The notes under the pieces were generated by a model, which did not search any database, was not told the DNA's origin, and was given only the letters and a program-made list of their open reading frames with translations. The translations under genes and the position numbers were made by a program. This document shows, one piece after another, positions 14,376 through 22,862 of a DNA stretch of 32,496 nt (positions are counted from its first letter, which is position 1; each line of letters begins with the position of its first letter). This DNA is from a candidate division WWE3 bacterium GW2011_GWC2_44_9. GTDB taxonomy: Bacteria > Patescibacteriota > WWE3 > UBA101185 > UBA10185. The stretch is from assembly GCA_000994815.1 (NCBI GenBank), contig LCJU01000005.1:1-32496 (forward strand). Reading direction: 5' to 3'.

Positions 14376-17071
14376 TCTACTCTACGGCCGTTTTTATCTT
14401 TGGCCTTTACCTTAAACTCCTTTTCGCCTGCATCCTCCGGGCTAAAAACAAAATTGTAACCGTACGGGAAAGATTTATCTGTTGTTACTCGCTTATCACC
14501 TAAATAAATTTCCACTTGCTCAATATCGTCTTCAGACCAAGCATCCACTTTAAGTCTAAATTCCAAGGGAACCTTTTGCCCATCATCAAAGCCCACAATA
14601 TCCGTCCAAATCTTGCCGCCGCTAACGTTACCCTCGCTATCAAACGCCAATTTTGACGTGCCGGAAGGCGGAAAATAGGTATCGTCTCCGCCATACTTTT
14701 CGGACACCCACTTGTCTACTTCATCCTGCCACTCTGGCAGCTCTGCCTGTATCTTGATGTAGTTTTTCTCTTTAGTTTTGTCAGCACTCTTGCAGGCTTC
14801 ATTGGCAATCTTACCATCTACCTTACACACTTCCAGCTTTTGATACCAGTCGGAAACAGCAGTTGGTTCGGTACCGTTAACAAACCACTCCACCCGCTTG
14901 TCGTAATCGCGGTAGGGGAGCATACCTGTGAGTTTGTCCACCTCCAGCTTTTTTACGCCGTCGGGTGCGTCAAACTTTTCCACGGGTCTTTTGGCATCCT
15001 TGGCATAGTAATCCTTAATATACTGGGTCATAAACCTGTTCCATATGGGCGTGGCGCCGGTGATACCGGAAGCCAAAATAGGGTTCATCTTATCGTTATT
15101 GTTATTACCAACCCACACGGCCGAAACCACAAACGGGGTAAAACCAATAGCGTAGTTATCTCTTTTGTCGTCAGTAGTACCGGTTTTTGCCGCCACTTCA
15201 TGGCCGGGAATATGCAGGAGACTGTTAAAGCCAAAGGCTTCACTTCTGGCCCCATCGTCGGATAAGATATCGGAAATTAAAAAGGCTACTTGTTGACTTA
15301 GCGCCCGCGTGCCGCCCGAATCGCTCCACTTGTACATGGTAGAACCTTTAGCATCTTTGACTTCAAGTAATGCTTCCGGCTCGCGATATATACCGTTGGC
15401 CGCAAAAACACTGAAAGCTCCGGCCATCTCCAGCAGCTTGGTTTCGCCGCCGCCTAAAGTTAAAGCTAAGCCGTAACCTTCCGGCCGGTCAAACGTGCTG
15501 ATACCCATTTTCTTGGCTTGGTCAATCATAGTGCCGATACCAGCCATTTTTAGAGCTTTAACCGCCGGAATATTTAGTGAATTACCAAGCGATTTACGTA
15601 GCGACATCACGCCACTGAACCCGCCGCTGTAGTTTTCTGGTTTATACACTTTTTGGCCCGCCATATTCTCAAAAGTTGTTGGTACGTCCAAAAACGGAAA
15701 GGCCGAGATGTAGCCGCGGGAAAGTAGAGCAGCGTACGTTATAGGCTTAATGGTAGAACCGGGCTGCCTTTCTGCCAAAGTAACGTTTAAGTTAGGATCA
15801 AACACACATGAGCCCGGCCCGGTGGCGCCGGAAACACAGCCTTCAGGCTCCGGTTCGGCAAAATAGTCCTTAGAGCCAACCATCGCCAATATTTGCCCAG
15901 TCTTTGGATCCAGCACCACCATAGCACCGTTTCCAACAGCCAAACCTTGTTTGGCTGCCTTTGCCACCTCTTCTCCAACCATATTTTCCGCCAGCTGTTG
16001 AGTGGCCAAATCCAAAGTGGTGGTTACAACTAAACCGCCGCCCTCAACAAAGTCCTCACCGTACTTCTCCGCCAAAAGCTCCTTAACATAAAAAACAAAA
16101 TGCGGCGCTAGAAACGAGACGTTGGCGCGTTCAAACTTAAGCTCTGCTTTTTTTGCAGCCTCGTAGTCCTCGTCCGACAAGTAATGCCGCTTGCCATCCT
16201 GCTCGAACCAGCCGCGAACGTTCATTAAGTACAATACATAATCTTTTCTTTCTAAGCCCTTAGCCGGATCCGAGCTATAGTACGAATATACCGACGGGCT
16301 TTGCGGCAATCCAGCCAAATAGGCGGACTCGGCAATAGTTAAGTCCTTGGGGTCCTTATTAAAATAGGCTTTTGCCGCTGTTAACACACCATAGTTCTGG
16401 CCGCCATACGGCGTTTCGTTTAAGTACATTTGGGCGATTTCGTCTTTGGTATACTTGCTTTCAAGCTGAAGCGCCAGCACAAACTCTTTAAGCTTACGGG
16501 TTACGGTTCGTTCTTGGCTAAGCAACGTATTTTTGATCACTTGTTGGGTTAAGGTGGATCCGCCCTGCAAATCGCCGCCAAAAAAGGTATTTTTCATCGC
16601 TCGGAGCATACCCCTTAACGAAAATCCGCTGTGCATGTAAAAATCGGAGTCTTCTGTAGCTAGGGTTGCGTGGACTAAATAGGGAGAAATAGTTTTAATC
16701 TCCACTAACTCACGATTTTTTTCGCCAAAGACCTCGTAAATAGATTGGCCGTTTCGATCCAAAATTTTAGTCGACAATTCCTCACTGCGATTAAGCAATT
16801 TATCCGGTGACGGCAACTGATATGAATACACCGCGAAAACCACCATGGAAAGTACAAAAAAACCCACAATACAGGCCAATAAAGCCGACGCCAAATATGT
16901 TAAAACTACCAACTTCCTACTGGCGTATTTCTTTTTGGAGATATTCACCACCCGAGCATACTCAACACGCGGAGTTCTCGCTAGGACGCCGTTTGCCAAG
17001 GGCAGATTAGTAGCTACGGACTTTGCTGACATCGCAAGTCGTCTGCGCAGTCGTTTTAAGCTATAAGCCAT
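14363..17071 (-). CDS. Class A penicillin-binding protein (PBP1A type)
   Basis: 902 residues. A bifunctional peptidoglycan synthase: it polymerises lipid II and cross-links the stem peptides outside the membrane. A basic cytoplasmic tail (1-52) is followed by one membrane segment (about 54-83), then the glycosyltransferase domain GT51 with catalytic E140 in TEDSDFY and GGSTLTQQ (170-177), then the transpeptidase with SxxK at S439-K442 (PGSTIKP), SxN at S498-N500 and KTG at 629-631. All key residues are present. After about 780 an Ig-like C-terminal extension follows. The last residues Gly-Arg-Ser come from the mobile element's inverted repeat. It is divergent from tyrS; the start ATG 17071 is 6 nt from an extended -10. 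Confidence 0.95.
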   Translation of the reverse strand: MAYSLKRLRRRLAMSAKSVATNLPLANGVLARTPRVEYARVVNISKKKYASRKLVVLTYLASALLACIVGFFVLSMVVFAVYSYQLPSPDKLLNRSEELSTKILDRNGQSIYEVFGEKNRELVEIKTISPYLVHATLATEDSDFYMHSGFSLRGMLRAMKNTFFGGDLQGGSTLTQQVIKNTLLSQERTVTRKLKEFVLALQLESKYTKDEIAQMYLNETPYGGQNYGVLTAAKAYFNKDPKDLTIAESAYLAGLPQSPSVYSYYSSDPAKGLERKDYVLYLMNVRGWFEQDGKRHYLSDEDYEAAKKAELKFERANVSFLAPHFVFYVKELLAEKYGEDFVEGGGLVVTTTLDLATQQLAENMVGEEVAKAAKQGLAVGNGAMVVLDPKTGQILAMVGSKDYFAEPEPEGCVSGATGPGSCVFDPNLNVTLAERQPGSTIKPITYAALLSRGYISAFPFLDVPTTFENMAGQKVYKPENYSGGFSGVMSLRKSLGNSLNIPAVKALKMAGIGTMIDQAKKMGISTFDRPEGYGLALTLGGGETKLLEMAGAFSVFAANGIYREPEALLEVKDAKGSTMYKWSDSGGTRALSQQVAFLISDILSDDGARSEAFGFNSLLHIPGHEVAAKTGTTDDKRDNYAIGFTPFVVSAVWVGNNNNDKMNPILASGITGATPIWNRFMTQYIKDYYAKDAKRPVEKFDAPDGVKKLEVDKLTGMLPYRDYDKRVEWFVNGTEPTAVSDWYQKLEVCKVDGKIANEACKSADKTKEKNYIKIQAELPEWQDEVDKWVSEKYGGDDTYFPPSGTSKLAFDSEGNVSGGKIWTDIVGFDDGQKVPLEFRLKVDAWSEDDIEQVEIYLGDKRVTTDKSFPYGYNFVFSPEDAGEKEFKVKAKDKNGRRVEGRS

Positions 17072-17077
17072 GTTTTG

Positions 17078-17086
17078 ATTTTAACA
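17078..17086 (-). promoter_or_regulatory. Extended -10 promoter of the PBP gene, leaderless type
   Basis: Minus-strand TGT-TAAAAT ends 6 nt (CAAAAC) before the PBP ATG at 17071. This predicts a transcript beginning at the AUG, with no ribosome binding site. It lies back to back with the tyrS -10 only 13-16 bp away. Confidence 0.55.
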
Positions 17087-17095
17087 CCTTTCAAA

Positions 17096-17104
17096 TGGTA
17101 TATT
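17096..17104 (+). promoter_or_regulatory. Extended -10 promoter of tyrS
   Basis: TGG-TATATT (extended -10) ends 12 nt before the tyrS ATG at 17117, so the leader would be about 5-6 nt (AGAACC), with no recognisable Shine-Dalgarno. Confidence 0.5.
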
Positions 17105-17116
17105 CTACCAAGAACC

Positions 17117-18331
17117 ATGCCAAAAGTACTGGTGGACAAAATAAAAATTGCAAAGTTTCTCACTAGGGGTGCGGAAGCGCTGTATCCCTCAAGCAGTGAG
17201 CTTAAAGCAAAATTAGAATCGGGCCAAAGACTTAGGGTGTATCAGGGATTTGACCCTACAGGACCCTATTTGCACGTTGGGCACGCCGTGGGCATCAGAG
17301 CGCTGCGGCTTTTACAGGAACTGGGCCATGAAGTTATTTTTTTAGTTGGTGATTACACCGCTAAAGTGGGCGATCCGGACAAAGATACCACACGCAAACT
17401 ATTAACCAACGAGGAAATTGAAACCAACATGCAAGGCTGGAAAAAACAAGTGGCAAAGCTTATTGACTTTGAAGGTGACAATCCGGTCCTGTTTATGCGC
17501 AACTATGATTGGCTCTCAAAATTAAATCTAGGCGACTTAATCAAACTCATGGCGCATGCCACAGTCCAACAAATGCTTGAGCGCGACCTTTTTCAAAAAC
17601 GGCTGACCGCGCAGTCCACAATTAGGCTGCAGGAGTTTATCTACCCGCTTATGCAAGGCTACGACAGTGTGGCTATGGAAGTGGACTTGGAGATAGGCGG
17701 CACTGATCAAACTTTTAACATGCTAATGGGCAGGCACTTGGTTAAGGAATACTTAGGCAAAGAAAAATATGTACGCACTAACAAAATGATGGACGCACCA
17801 GACGGCAGAACTATGAGCAAAACAAAGGGCAACGGCATAAATCTTTCTGACACGCCAAACCAAATGTACGGTAAGGCCATGTCTTACGACGATGCACACA
17901 TTCTAGTCGGGCTGGAGCTATTAACCGACACCACAGATCAAGAGCTGGTAGAAATCAAACAGGCTATGGATTCCGGCGCCAACCCCATGCTCTATAAAAA
18001 ACTAATGGCTAAACGCATTGTCGAACTGCTATATGGTAACCAAAGCGCCTGTCAAGCAGAAAAGGACTTTGTACAAACCGTTCAGCGCAAAACCGTTGCA
18101 GAGGATCGGATTGTTAGTGTGAATGCAGTCGGAACCATGCCAATTGCCGAATTCCTAAAACACGCACTGGCCGGCACACAATCCTCTAGCAACATTAAGC
18201 GGACAATGGAGCAGGGTGGGGTAGAAGTAAACGGCGGAAAAGTCACCGACCCAACTAAATCTTTTGACTTTGACCGGGCCGTGCTGGTAAAGTTTGGCAA
18301 ACGAGCTTTTTTTAGACCCCAAAAACCATGA
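17117..18331 (+). CDS. tyrS: Tyrosine--tRNA ligase
   Basis: 404 residues; charges tRNA-Tyr. The class I motifs are present: the HIGH equivalent HVGH (in GPYLHVGHAVG) and the KMSKS-like loop GRTMSKTKG. The tyrosine-binding block GGTDQTFNMLMGRHL is clear, and the C-terminal S4-like RNA-binding domain (SSNIKRTMEQGGVEVNGGKV) is kept. I chose the ATG at 17117 because the in-frame codons upstream lie across the promoter and overlap the divergent PBP start region. The TGA stop overlaps the next gene's ATG (ATGA, 18328-18331), so the transporter is probably co-translated. Confidence 0.96.
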   Translation: MPKVLVDKIKIAKFLTRGAEALYPSSSELKAKLESGQRLRVYQGFDPTGPYLHVGHAVGIRALRLLQELGHEVIFLVGDYTAKVGDPDKDTTRKLLTNEEIETNMQGWKKQVAKLIDFEGDNPVLFMRNYDWLSKLNLGDLIKLMAHATVQQMLERDLFQKRLTAQSTIRLQEFIYPLMQGYDSVAMEVDLEIGGTDQTFNMLMGRHLVKEYLGKEKYVRTNKMMDAPDGRTMSKTKGNGINLSDTPNQMYGKAMSYDDAHILVGLELLTDTTDQELVEIKQAMDSGANPMLYKKLMAKRIVELLYGNQSACQAEKDFVQTVQRKTVAEDRIVSVNAVGTMPIAEFLKHALAGTQSSSNIKRTMEQGGVEVNGGKVTDPTKSFDFDRAVLVKFGKRAFFRPQKP

Positions 18332-19242
18332 CTTGGTTACTATTAACCCTTGTAAGTCCCACCTTAAATGCGCTGGTAAATTTTATTGACAAATACATGC
18401 TTGAGCGGGTTATGAAAGGCCACGGCATTGGCTCGCTTACTATTATCTCTTCCCTAATGGGCTTACCAATAGCCTTGTTGATCCTATTAGTCAATCCACA
18501 GGTTTTTACTATTTCCCTCGGCCATGCTTTGCTTATTATGCTCAATGGGCTGTTTTATATCCTTTGGGTGCTGCCATACCTATACGCCTTAGACAAAGAC
18601 GAAGCCTCCATTGTTATGCCGCTTTTTCAACTAGCCTCCGTCATGAGTTTTATACTGGCATACATCTTTCTTGGGGAAACATTAACTATCACCCAAATGC
18701 TTGGCTGTGTGCTGGTACTGGCTGGCGGTGTTGGCATCTCGCTGGAAAAAGTTGAAGGCAAGGTGAAAGTAAAAACCGCGGTACTTGGTTTGGTACTGCT
18801 TTCGTGTTTTTTTATTGCGGTAAGTGGCGTGATTTTTAAGTATATCGCGTTGGAAGAAACCTTTTGGGTAACATCTTTTTGGGAGACTATTGGTATCTTT
18901 CTTTCTACCATCCCACTTTTTGCCGTTAAAAGTTATAGAACTCAATTTGCTAAAGTTATAAAGTCAAATGGCCCAAAAGTCCTGCTGATTACTACCGGAT
19001 CTGAGCTTTTGGTTGCCGCAGGCAGGTTGGCGTTAAATCTCGCTACACTCCTTGTTCCAATAAGTTTAGTCTACTTTGTGGACTCCGGTTTTAGCCCATT
19101 TTTTGTTTTGGTCTATGGCATAGTACTCACCAGGCTTTTTCCAAGGTTTGTTAAAGAAAAAATTGACCGTGTGAGCATCGCCAAAAAACTTATTGCGATC
19201 TGCGTTATGTTTGCCGGCACTTTTGTGCTTTCGTTTCTTTAG
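18328..19242 (+). CDS. EamA/DMT-superfamily transporter
   Basis: 304 residues with about ten hydrophobic segments in two similar halves, the layout of drug/metabolite (EamA) transporters. The first half ends with the family-like block LAYIFLGETLTITQMLGCVLVLAGGV and the second begins near VLGLVLLSCFFIAVSGVIFK. Substrate cannot be read from sequence; DMT members export or import amino acids, sugars, nucleotides or cofactors. Its start overlaps the tyrS stop by 4 nt, which suggests co-expression but not a shared pathway. The stop at 19240-19242 is followed almost at once by the promoter of the next small gene. Confidence 0.88.
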   Translation: MTWLLLTLVSPTLNALVNFIDKYMLERVMKGHGIGSLTIISSLMGLPIALLILLVNPQVFTISLGHALLIMLNGLFYILWVLPYLYALDKDEASIVMPLFQLASVMSFILAYIFLGETLTITQMLGCVLVLAGGVGISLEKVEGKVKVKTAVLGLVLLSCFFIAVSGVIFKYIALEETFWVTSFWETIGIFLSTIPLFAVKSYRTQFAKVIKSNGPKVLLITTGSELLVAAGRLALNLATLLVPISLVYFVDSGFSPFFVLVYGIVLTRLFPRFVKEKIDRVSIAKKLIAICVMFAGTFVLSFL

Positions 19243-19245
19243 GAC

Positions 19246-19274
19246 TTCACATTTTGTAAAGTCGCGTGTAAAAT
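19246..19274 (+). promoter_or_regulatory. Promoter of the small membrane protein gene, leaderless type
   Basis: TTCACA (19246-19251; one mismatch to TTGACA), a 17-bp spacer, and TAAAAT (19269-19274). The -10 ends 6 nt before the GTG at 19281, so +1 should coincide with the start codon. This is among the best complete promoter matches in the window. Confidence 0.6.
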
Positions 19275-19280
19275 CCACTT

Positions 19281-19400
19281 GTGGCTTCAATTAAAAACCT
19301 GCACAAACACGCTAAAAAAACCGACCTGTATAAAAAAGTCTTGGTGGTGATGGCATCTCTCGCCCTTTTGGCCACAACGGTTCTGCCTTTTGTCCTTTAA
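19281..19400 (+). CDS. Small single-pass membrane protein (39 residues), unknown
   Basis: GTG start, TAA stop at 19398-19400. A basic amphipathic N-terminus (MASIKNLHKHAKKTDLYKK) is followed by one hydrophobic segment of about 19 residues to the C-terminus (VLVVMASLALLATTVLPFVL region). It fills the gap between the transporter and recG exactly, and has its own good promoter placed for leaderless initiation. Length and charge suggest a small inner-membrane peptide with the N-terminus inside. I recognise no family. A chance frame is possible, but promoter position, composition and fit make a real gene more likely than not. Confidence 0.5.
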   Translation: MASIKNLHKHAKKTDLYKKVLVVMASLALLATTVLPFVL

Positions 19401-19411
19401 CCTTATGGTGG

Positions 19412-19420
19412 TGCTAAAAT
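19412..19420 (+). promoter_or_regulatory. Extended -10 promoter of recG
   Basis: TGC-TAAAAT ends 9 nt before the recG ATG at 19430, leaving a predicted leader of about 2-3 nt. No -35 match and no ribosome binding site are visible. Confidence 0.5.
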
Positions 19421-19429
19421 CTAAAAGCT

Positions 19430-21451
19430 ATGGCAACGTACACCGGCAAAACGGGCGTTAGATATATCCCAAAAGTGGGGCCAAAATTTGAGCGGGAGCT
19501 GGAGAGGTTTGGCATTAAAACAGTGAGCGACCTTTTGTATCATTTTCCCTTTAGGTACAACGATTACTCCAACCTGTCCAGCATTGCGGAAGCCAAACCA
19601 GACGAGATTGTTTCCATAACAGGAACAATGGCTAAACCGGTGAACGTTCTTGCCAAAAACGGCAGGAGGCTTACCATTAGTCAGTTGGCCGACGCAACCG
19701 GCCGCATGACGCTTATTTGGTTTAACCAGCAGTATTTGAGAAACATACTTAAAGCTGGCGAGCAATATAGTATAAGCGGCAAAGTCTCTTTATATAACGG
19801 TAAAAAATGCATTTTTGCTCCGGAATATGAAGAAGGGGAGGGTGGAACAAAAACCGGCCGACTTATTGGCGTTTATCCGGCATCATACGGCATATCATCT
19901 AAATTCCTGCGCTCTAGGATTAACGACGTCATACCAAACTTTGTAGCTGACGAATTTTTGCCTGAAGAGCTGCTAATAAAATATGGCTTACCTTCTTTAC
20001 ATAAAGCTCTCATGTATATGCATTCTCCAACTACTTTAGCAGAAACAACAAAAGCCCGTGAGCGCTTTGCCTATGAAGAAATGCTCTTGGAGCTACTGGG
20101 TGTTCAGCAAAGAAAAAGCGACTGGAAAAAAACGGCTGCCGGCTGTAGGATTCTATGTGAACCCTACAAAAACCAGCTAACCGACTTCATAGCTAAATTG
20201 CCGTTTGCGTTGAGCCCCAGCCAGCACAAGACGCTCGTCGATATCTTTGCCGATTTTGAGAGGGAGCATCCAATGAACAGACTTCTGGAAGGCGATGTGG
20301 GCAGCGGCAAAACCGTTGTTAGCCTAGTGGCGGCGTACGTAGCTTATCTAAACGGATATAAAACTGTGCTAATGGCACCAACCGAAATCCTGGCCACCCA
20401 GCATTATGCAACTTTTACCAAACTGTTTAACCATTCTGGCGTTAAAGGCCTAAAATTGGTTCTTAAAGACGCCTCGGCAAAGGACTACGATAACTCTTTT
20501 GACATCGCTATCGGCACACACGCACTGCTTTACACTAAACAGCAACTAACCAAACTTGGCCTTGTAGTAATTGACGAACAGCACCGGTTTGGCGTTGAAC
20601 AAAGAACTTTCCTGCTTGAGTCAACCGACAAAATCGGCATACCAAACATGCTGGCGATGACCGCAACCCCAATTCCAAGAACCCTTGCGTTAACCCTTTA
20701 TGGTGACCTTGACATATCAACCATAGACCCGCATACCAGCAAGGGTAGAAATGTTGTAACAAAGGTGGTTACAGCCGATCAGCGAGCCAAAGTATATGAC
20801 TGGCTAAAATCGCACAATCAACAAACCTTTATCGTCTGTCCGTTCATTCAGGAGTCGGAAAACGCCGACTTTGAAAACGTAAAAGCGGCAGAAAGCGAGT
20901 TTATCAAGCTTAAAAAGATTGTTCCGGCGGACAAAGTCGCCTTAATTCACGGCCGTATGCCCGCTAAGGACAAAAATCACGCACTGGACTTGTTTAGAAC
21001 CGGAAAAATCACATATCTGGTTTCCACACCAGTAGTAGAAGTGGGCATAGATGTTCCGGACGCCGCCGTGATAGTAATAGAAAGCGCCGAAAGATATGGT
21101 CTAGCTTCACTGCATCAGCTTAGGGGCAGAGTGGGTAGAAGAGGGGATAAAGGCTTTTGCTTTTTGATGTACTCTGGCAAGTTTAAAGCCTCGTTTGACA
21201 GGCTAAAACATATGGAGCGCATCGCTAATGGCCTCGAGCTGGCCGAGCTGGACTTAAAACTTAGAGGCCAGGGCGACATTTACGGAACAATGCAAAGCGG
21301 CATAAAAACCTTTAAAATAGCAAACGTCTACGACATAGAATTGCTACAAAGGGCAAAAGAGGATGCGGAGCTGCTTGCTAACGATCTTAACCGATATCCA
21401 GCATTAGTCAACAAATTAATGGAAAAGGGTAAATATATAGGCAACAACTAA
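19430..21451 (+). CDS. recG: ATP-dependent DNA helicase RecG
   Basis: 673 residues (E. coli about 693). RecG remodels stalled replication forks and branch-migrates Holliday junctions. An N-terminal wedge/OB-fold domain (about 1-220) precedes helicase domain 1 with Walker A GDVGSGKT (near residue 288) and the Walker B box DEQHRFG (near 381; RecG has DEQH), then TATPIPRTLALTLYGDLD, and helicase domain 2 with STPVVEVGIDVP and LRGRVGRRGDKGFC (motif VI). All core motifs are present. rsmD starts 1 nt after the stop, indicating a two-gene unit. Confidence 0.97.
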   Translation: MATYTGKTGVRYIPKVGPKFERELERFGIKTVSDLLYHFPFRYNDYSNLSSIAEAKPDEIVSITGTMAKPVNVLAKNGRRLTISQLADATGRMTLIWFNQQYLRNILKAGEQYSISGKVSLYNGKKCIFAPEYEEGEGGTKTGRLIGVYPASYGISSKFLRSRINDVIPNFVADEFLPEELLIKYGLPSLHKALMYMHSPTTLAETTKARERFAYEEMLLELLGVQQRKSDWKKTAAGCRILCEPYKNQLTDFIAKLPFALSPSQHKTLVDIFADFEREHPMNRLLEGDVGSGKTVVSLVAAYVAYLNGYKTVLMAPTEILATQHYATFTKLFNHSGVKGLKLVLKDASAKDYDNSFDIAIGTHALLYTKQQLTKLGLVVIDEQHRFGVEQRTFLLESTDKIGIPNMLAMTATPIPRTLALTLYGDLDISTIDPHTSKGRNVVTKVVTADQRAKVYDWLKSHNQQTFIVCPFIQESENADFENVKAAESEFIKLKKIVPADKVALIHGRMPAKDKNHALDLFRTGKITYLVSTPVVEVGIDVPDAAVIVIESAERYGLASLHQLRGRVGRRGDKGFCFLMYSGKFKASFDRLKHMERIANGLELAELDLKLRGQGDIYGTMQSGIKTFKIANVYDIELLQRAKEDAELLANDLNRYPALVNKLMEKGKYIGNN

Positions 21452-21452
21452 T

Positions 21453-21998
21453 ATGATCAGAGTAACATCGGGCAGCGCAAAAGGCAGAAAACTGACAACA
21501 CCTCACAACACCCAAAAAGTAACGGCGGTAAAAGAGGTTGTCAAACTGGCTATTTTCTCCATTATTGGCGACCAAATCATAGATGCCAAATGCTTGGATT
21601 TATATGCCGGCAGTGGCAATCTCGGCATAGAAGCTTTAAGCAGAGGCGCTAAGCATTGTGACTTTGTGGATGATTGTAAACAAGCAGAAGAGGCAATCAT
21701 TAAAAATCTCCGCGCGACGGGCTTTACAGGCCAATCTGACGTACGCCGCATTGACACGCTAAAGTTTTTGGACGGAACAGGGACTACATACGATTTAATA
21801 TTTGCTGACCCCTATTACTCTCAATCCAACCTAAAGCACTTGATCAAGCTGGGGGTAGAAAAACTGAACAATGGCGGATACTTTTTTATCCTGTCTGCCA
21901 CTCAAGTGGAGTTTCCAACTCTCGATCGGCAAGTTTACATTCAAACACGAAAATATGGCAGGACTCTTTTGACCATATTAGTACCTCATCCAGCTTGA
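21453..21998 (+). CDS. rsmD: 16S rRNA (guanine(966)-N2)-methyltransferase RsmD
   Basis: 181 residues. RsmD methylates G966 of 16S rRNA in the 30S subunit, using S-adenosylmethionine. The opening MIRVTSGSAKGRKL and the SAM-binding block CLDLYAGSGNLGIEALSRGA are characteristic. The catalytic (D/N)PP(F/Y) motif reads ADPYY here, so the second proline is replaced by Tyr; this loosens but does not exclude activity. It starts 1 nt after recG and probably depends on the recG promoter. A recG-rsmD order is common in bacteria. Confidence 0.92.
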   Translation: MIRVTSGSAKGRKLTTPHNTQKVTAVKEVVKLAIFSIIGDQIIDAKCLDLYAGSGNLGIEALSRGAKHCDFVDDCKQAEEAIIKNLRATGFTGQSDVRRIDTLKFLDGTGTTYDLIFADPYYSQSNLKHLIKLGVEKLNNGGYFFILSATQVEFPTLDRQVYIQTRKYGRTLLTILVPHPA

Positions 21999-22005
21999 AC
22001 TAAGG

Positions 22006-22035
22006 TTGACAAAACCGCCAAAATCAATTTATATA
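22006..22035 (+). promoter_or_regulatory. Promoter of the rpmF-nusB-ACP-rnc unit
   Basis: A perfect TTGACA (22006-22011) and TATATA (22030-22035) 18 bp apart. The -10 ends 5 nt before the rpmF ATG at 22041 (6 nt if the register TTATAT at 22029-22034 is used). This again predicts a leaderless transcript. Confidence 0.6.
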
Positions 22036-22040
22036 GTCCC

Positions 22041-22190
22041 ATGCAAGTCCCAAAACGCAAAAGCAGCAAGAGCAGGGTAAGAATAAAGAAGAACTCACAC
22101 TATGTACGACCAACAATTCAGGTAGTAAAGTGTGAGAGCTGCGGCAGTCCAAAGCTTCCGCATCGAGTTTGCCCAAAATGCAAAAGATGA
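22041..22190 (+). CDS. rpmF: Ribosomal protein bL32
   Basis: 49 residues. The opening MQVPKRKSSKSRVRIKK and the zinc ribbon CESCGSPKLPHRVCPKC (four cysteines) identify L32 of the 50S subunit. The protein ends two residues after the last cysteine, shorter than the usual 56-60, so the C-terminal tail is missing. ATG 22041 lies 5-6 nt after a -10 hexamer. The TGA stop overlaps the nusB ATG (22187-22190, ATGA). Confidence 0.93.
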   Translation: MQVPKRKSSKSRVRIKKNSHYVRPTIQVVKCESCGSPKLPHRVCPKCKR

Positions 22191-22636
22191 ACAGGTTCCT
22201 TTCTTCGAAAGTAGATTCCAGGCATGAAGCCAGAAAACTAGCCCTTTTAAAGCTATATTCCGAGCTATATGGCGGGCAGGAAGGCCTACCCGAGGATTTA
22301 GTCTTTGAAATACCTCAAACAGCAGAAGCCAACCTAGCTCTACTGGAAACTATGGTTAAAGGTGTTAGGGCCAATTTAAGTCAAATAGACCAAATAATTA
22401 CCGAGTGCGCGCCGGAATGGCCTATAGACAGAATTGCCAAGCTTGATCTGGTAATCATGCGGGTGGCAGTTTATGAACTAATGGCGGCCGATATAAGCAA
22501 AAACGTTGTAATTGATGAGGCAATAGAACTAGCTAAAGAATTTGGAAGTGAGTCGTCAGGCAAGTTTGTAAACGGAGTTTTAGGCTCCGTAGTTGACCTG
22601 CTCCATAAAAAGGCGGCAGAACATGAAGAACAGTAA
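22187..22636 (+). CDS. nusB: Transcription antitermination factor NusB
   Basis: 149 residues. NusB binds boxA RNA together with S10 in rRNA antitermination complexes. The sequence is the family's all-helical fold: SSKVDSRHEARKLALLKLYSEL at the start, then APEWPIDRIAKLDLVIMRVAVYEL and VIDEAIELAKEFGSESSGKFVNGVLGSV, which are strongly conserved NusB blocks. I chose the ATG at 22187 because it overlaps the rpmF stop as ATGA and matches the normal N-terminus; an in-frame TTG 18 nt upstream is inside rpmF. The 3' end overlaps the next gene by 14 nt. Confidence 0.95.
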   Translation: MNRFLSSKVDSRHEARKLALLKLYSELYGGQEGLPEDLVFEIPQTAEANLALLETMVKGVRANLSQIDQIITECAPEWPIDRIAKLDLVIMRVAVYELMAADISKNVVIDEAIELAKEFGSESSGKFVNGVLGSVVDLLHKKAAEHEEQ

Positions 22637-22862
22637 TTTTAAAGATAAAGTCAAGCAAATCATCAGTAAAAAAGCCGGTGTTGAACCGTGCGATGTGGAT
22701 GAGGAGCTGTTCTTTGGCGACGACCTCAATTTAGGCGACATAGAACTAACCGAAATTCTGGAGGAACTAGAAGAGCTTTTTAAGGTGGAGCTTTTAGAGG
22801 ACCAGAGTAAAATTGAAAGTGTCAGAGATTTAATGGAACTGCTTGAGGAAAAACTGGAATGA
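22623..22862 (+). CDS. Acyl carrier protein-like protein lacking the phosphopantetheine serine
   Basis: 79 residues, very acidic, predicted as a helical bundle. The layout matches acyl carrier protein: helix 1 VKQIISKKAGVEPCDVD, the DDL turn, helix 2 IELTEILEELEELF and helix 4 VRDLMELLEEKL. Where ACP has G-A-D-S-L-D-T-V-E-L, this protein has N-L-G-D-I-E-L: the loop is three residues shorter and the modified Ser aligns with Asn36. It therefore should not carry a 4'-phosphopantetheine arm. Position directly before rnc matches the acpP-rnc neighbourhood of other bacteria and supports homology. No fatty acid synthesis gene is nearby. A structural or protein-binding role is my inference. Start ATG 22623 overlaps nusB by 14 nt; the stop overlaps rnc as ATGA. 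Confidence 0.8.
   Translation: MKNSNFKDKVKQIISKKAGVEPCDVDEELFFGDDLNLGDIELTEILEELEELFKVELLEDQSKIESVRDLMELLEEKLE

Noticed and set aside
14840-15265. 141-codon plus-strand frame inside the PBP gene
   Set aside because: It is antisense to the transpeptidase domain, whose catalytic motifs confirm the minus-strand frame.
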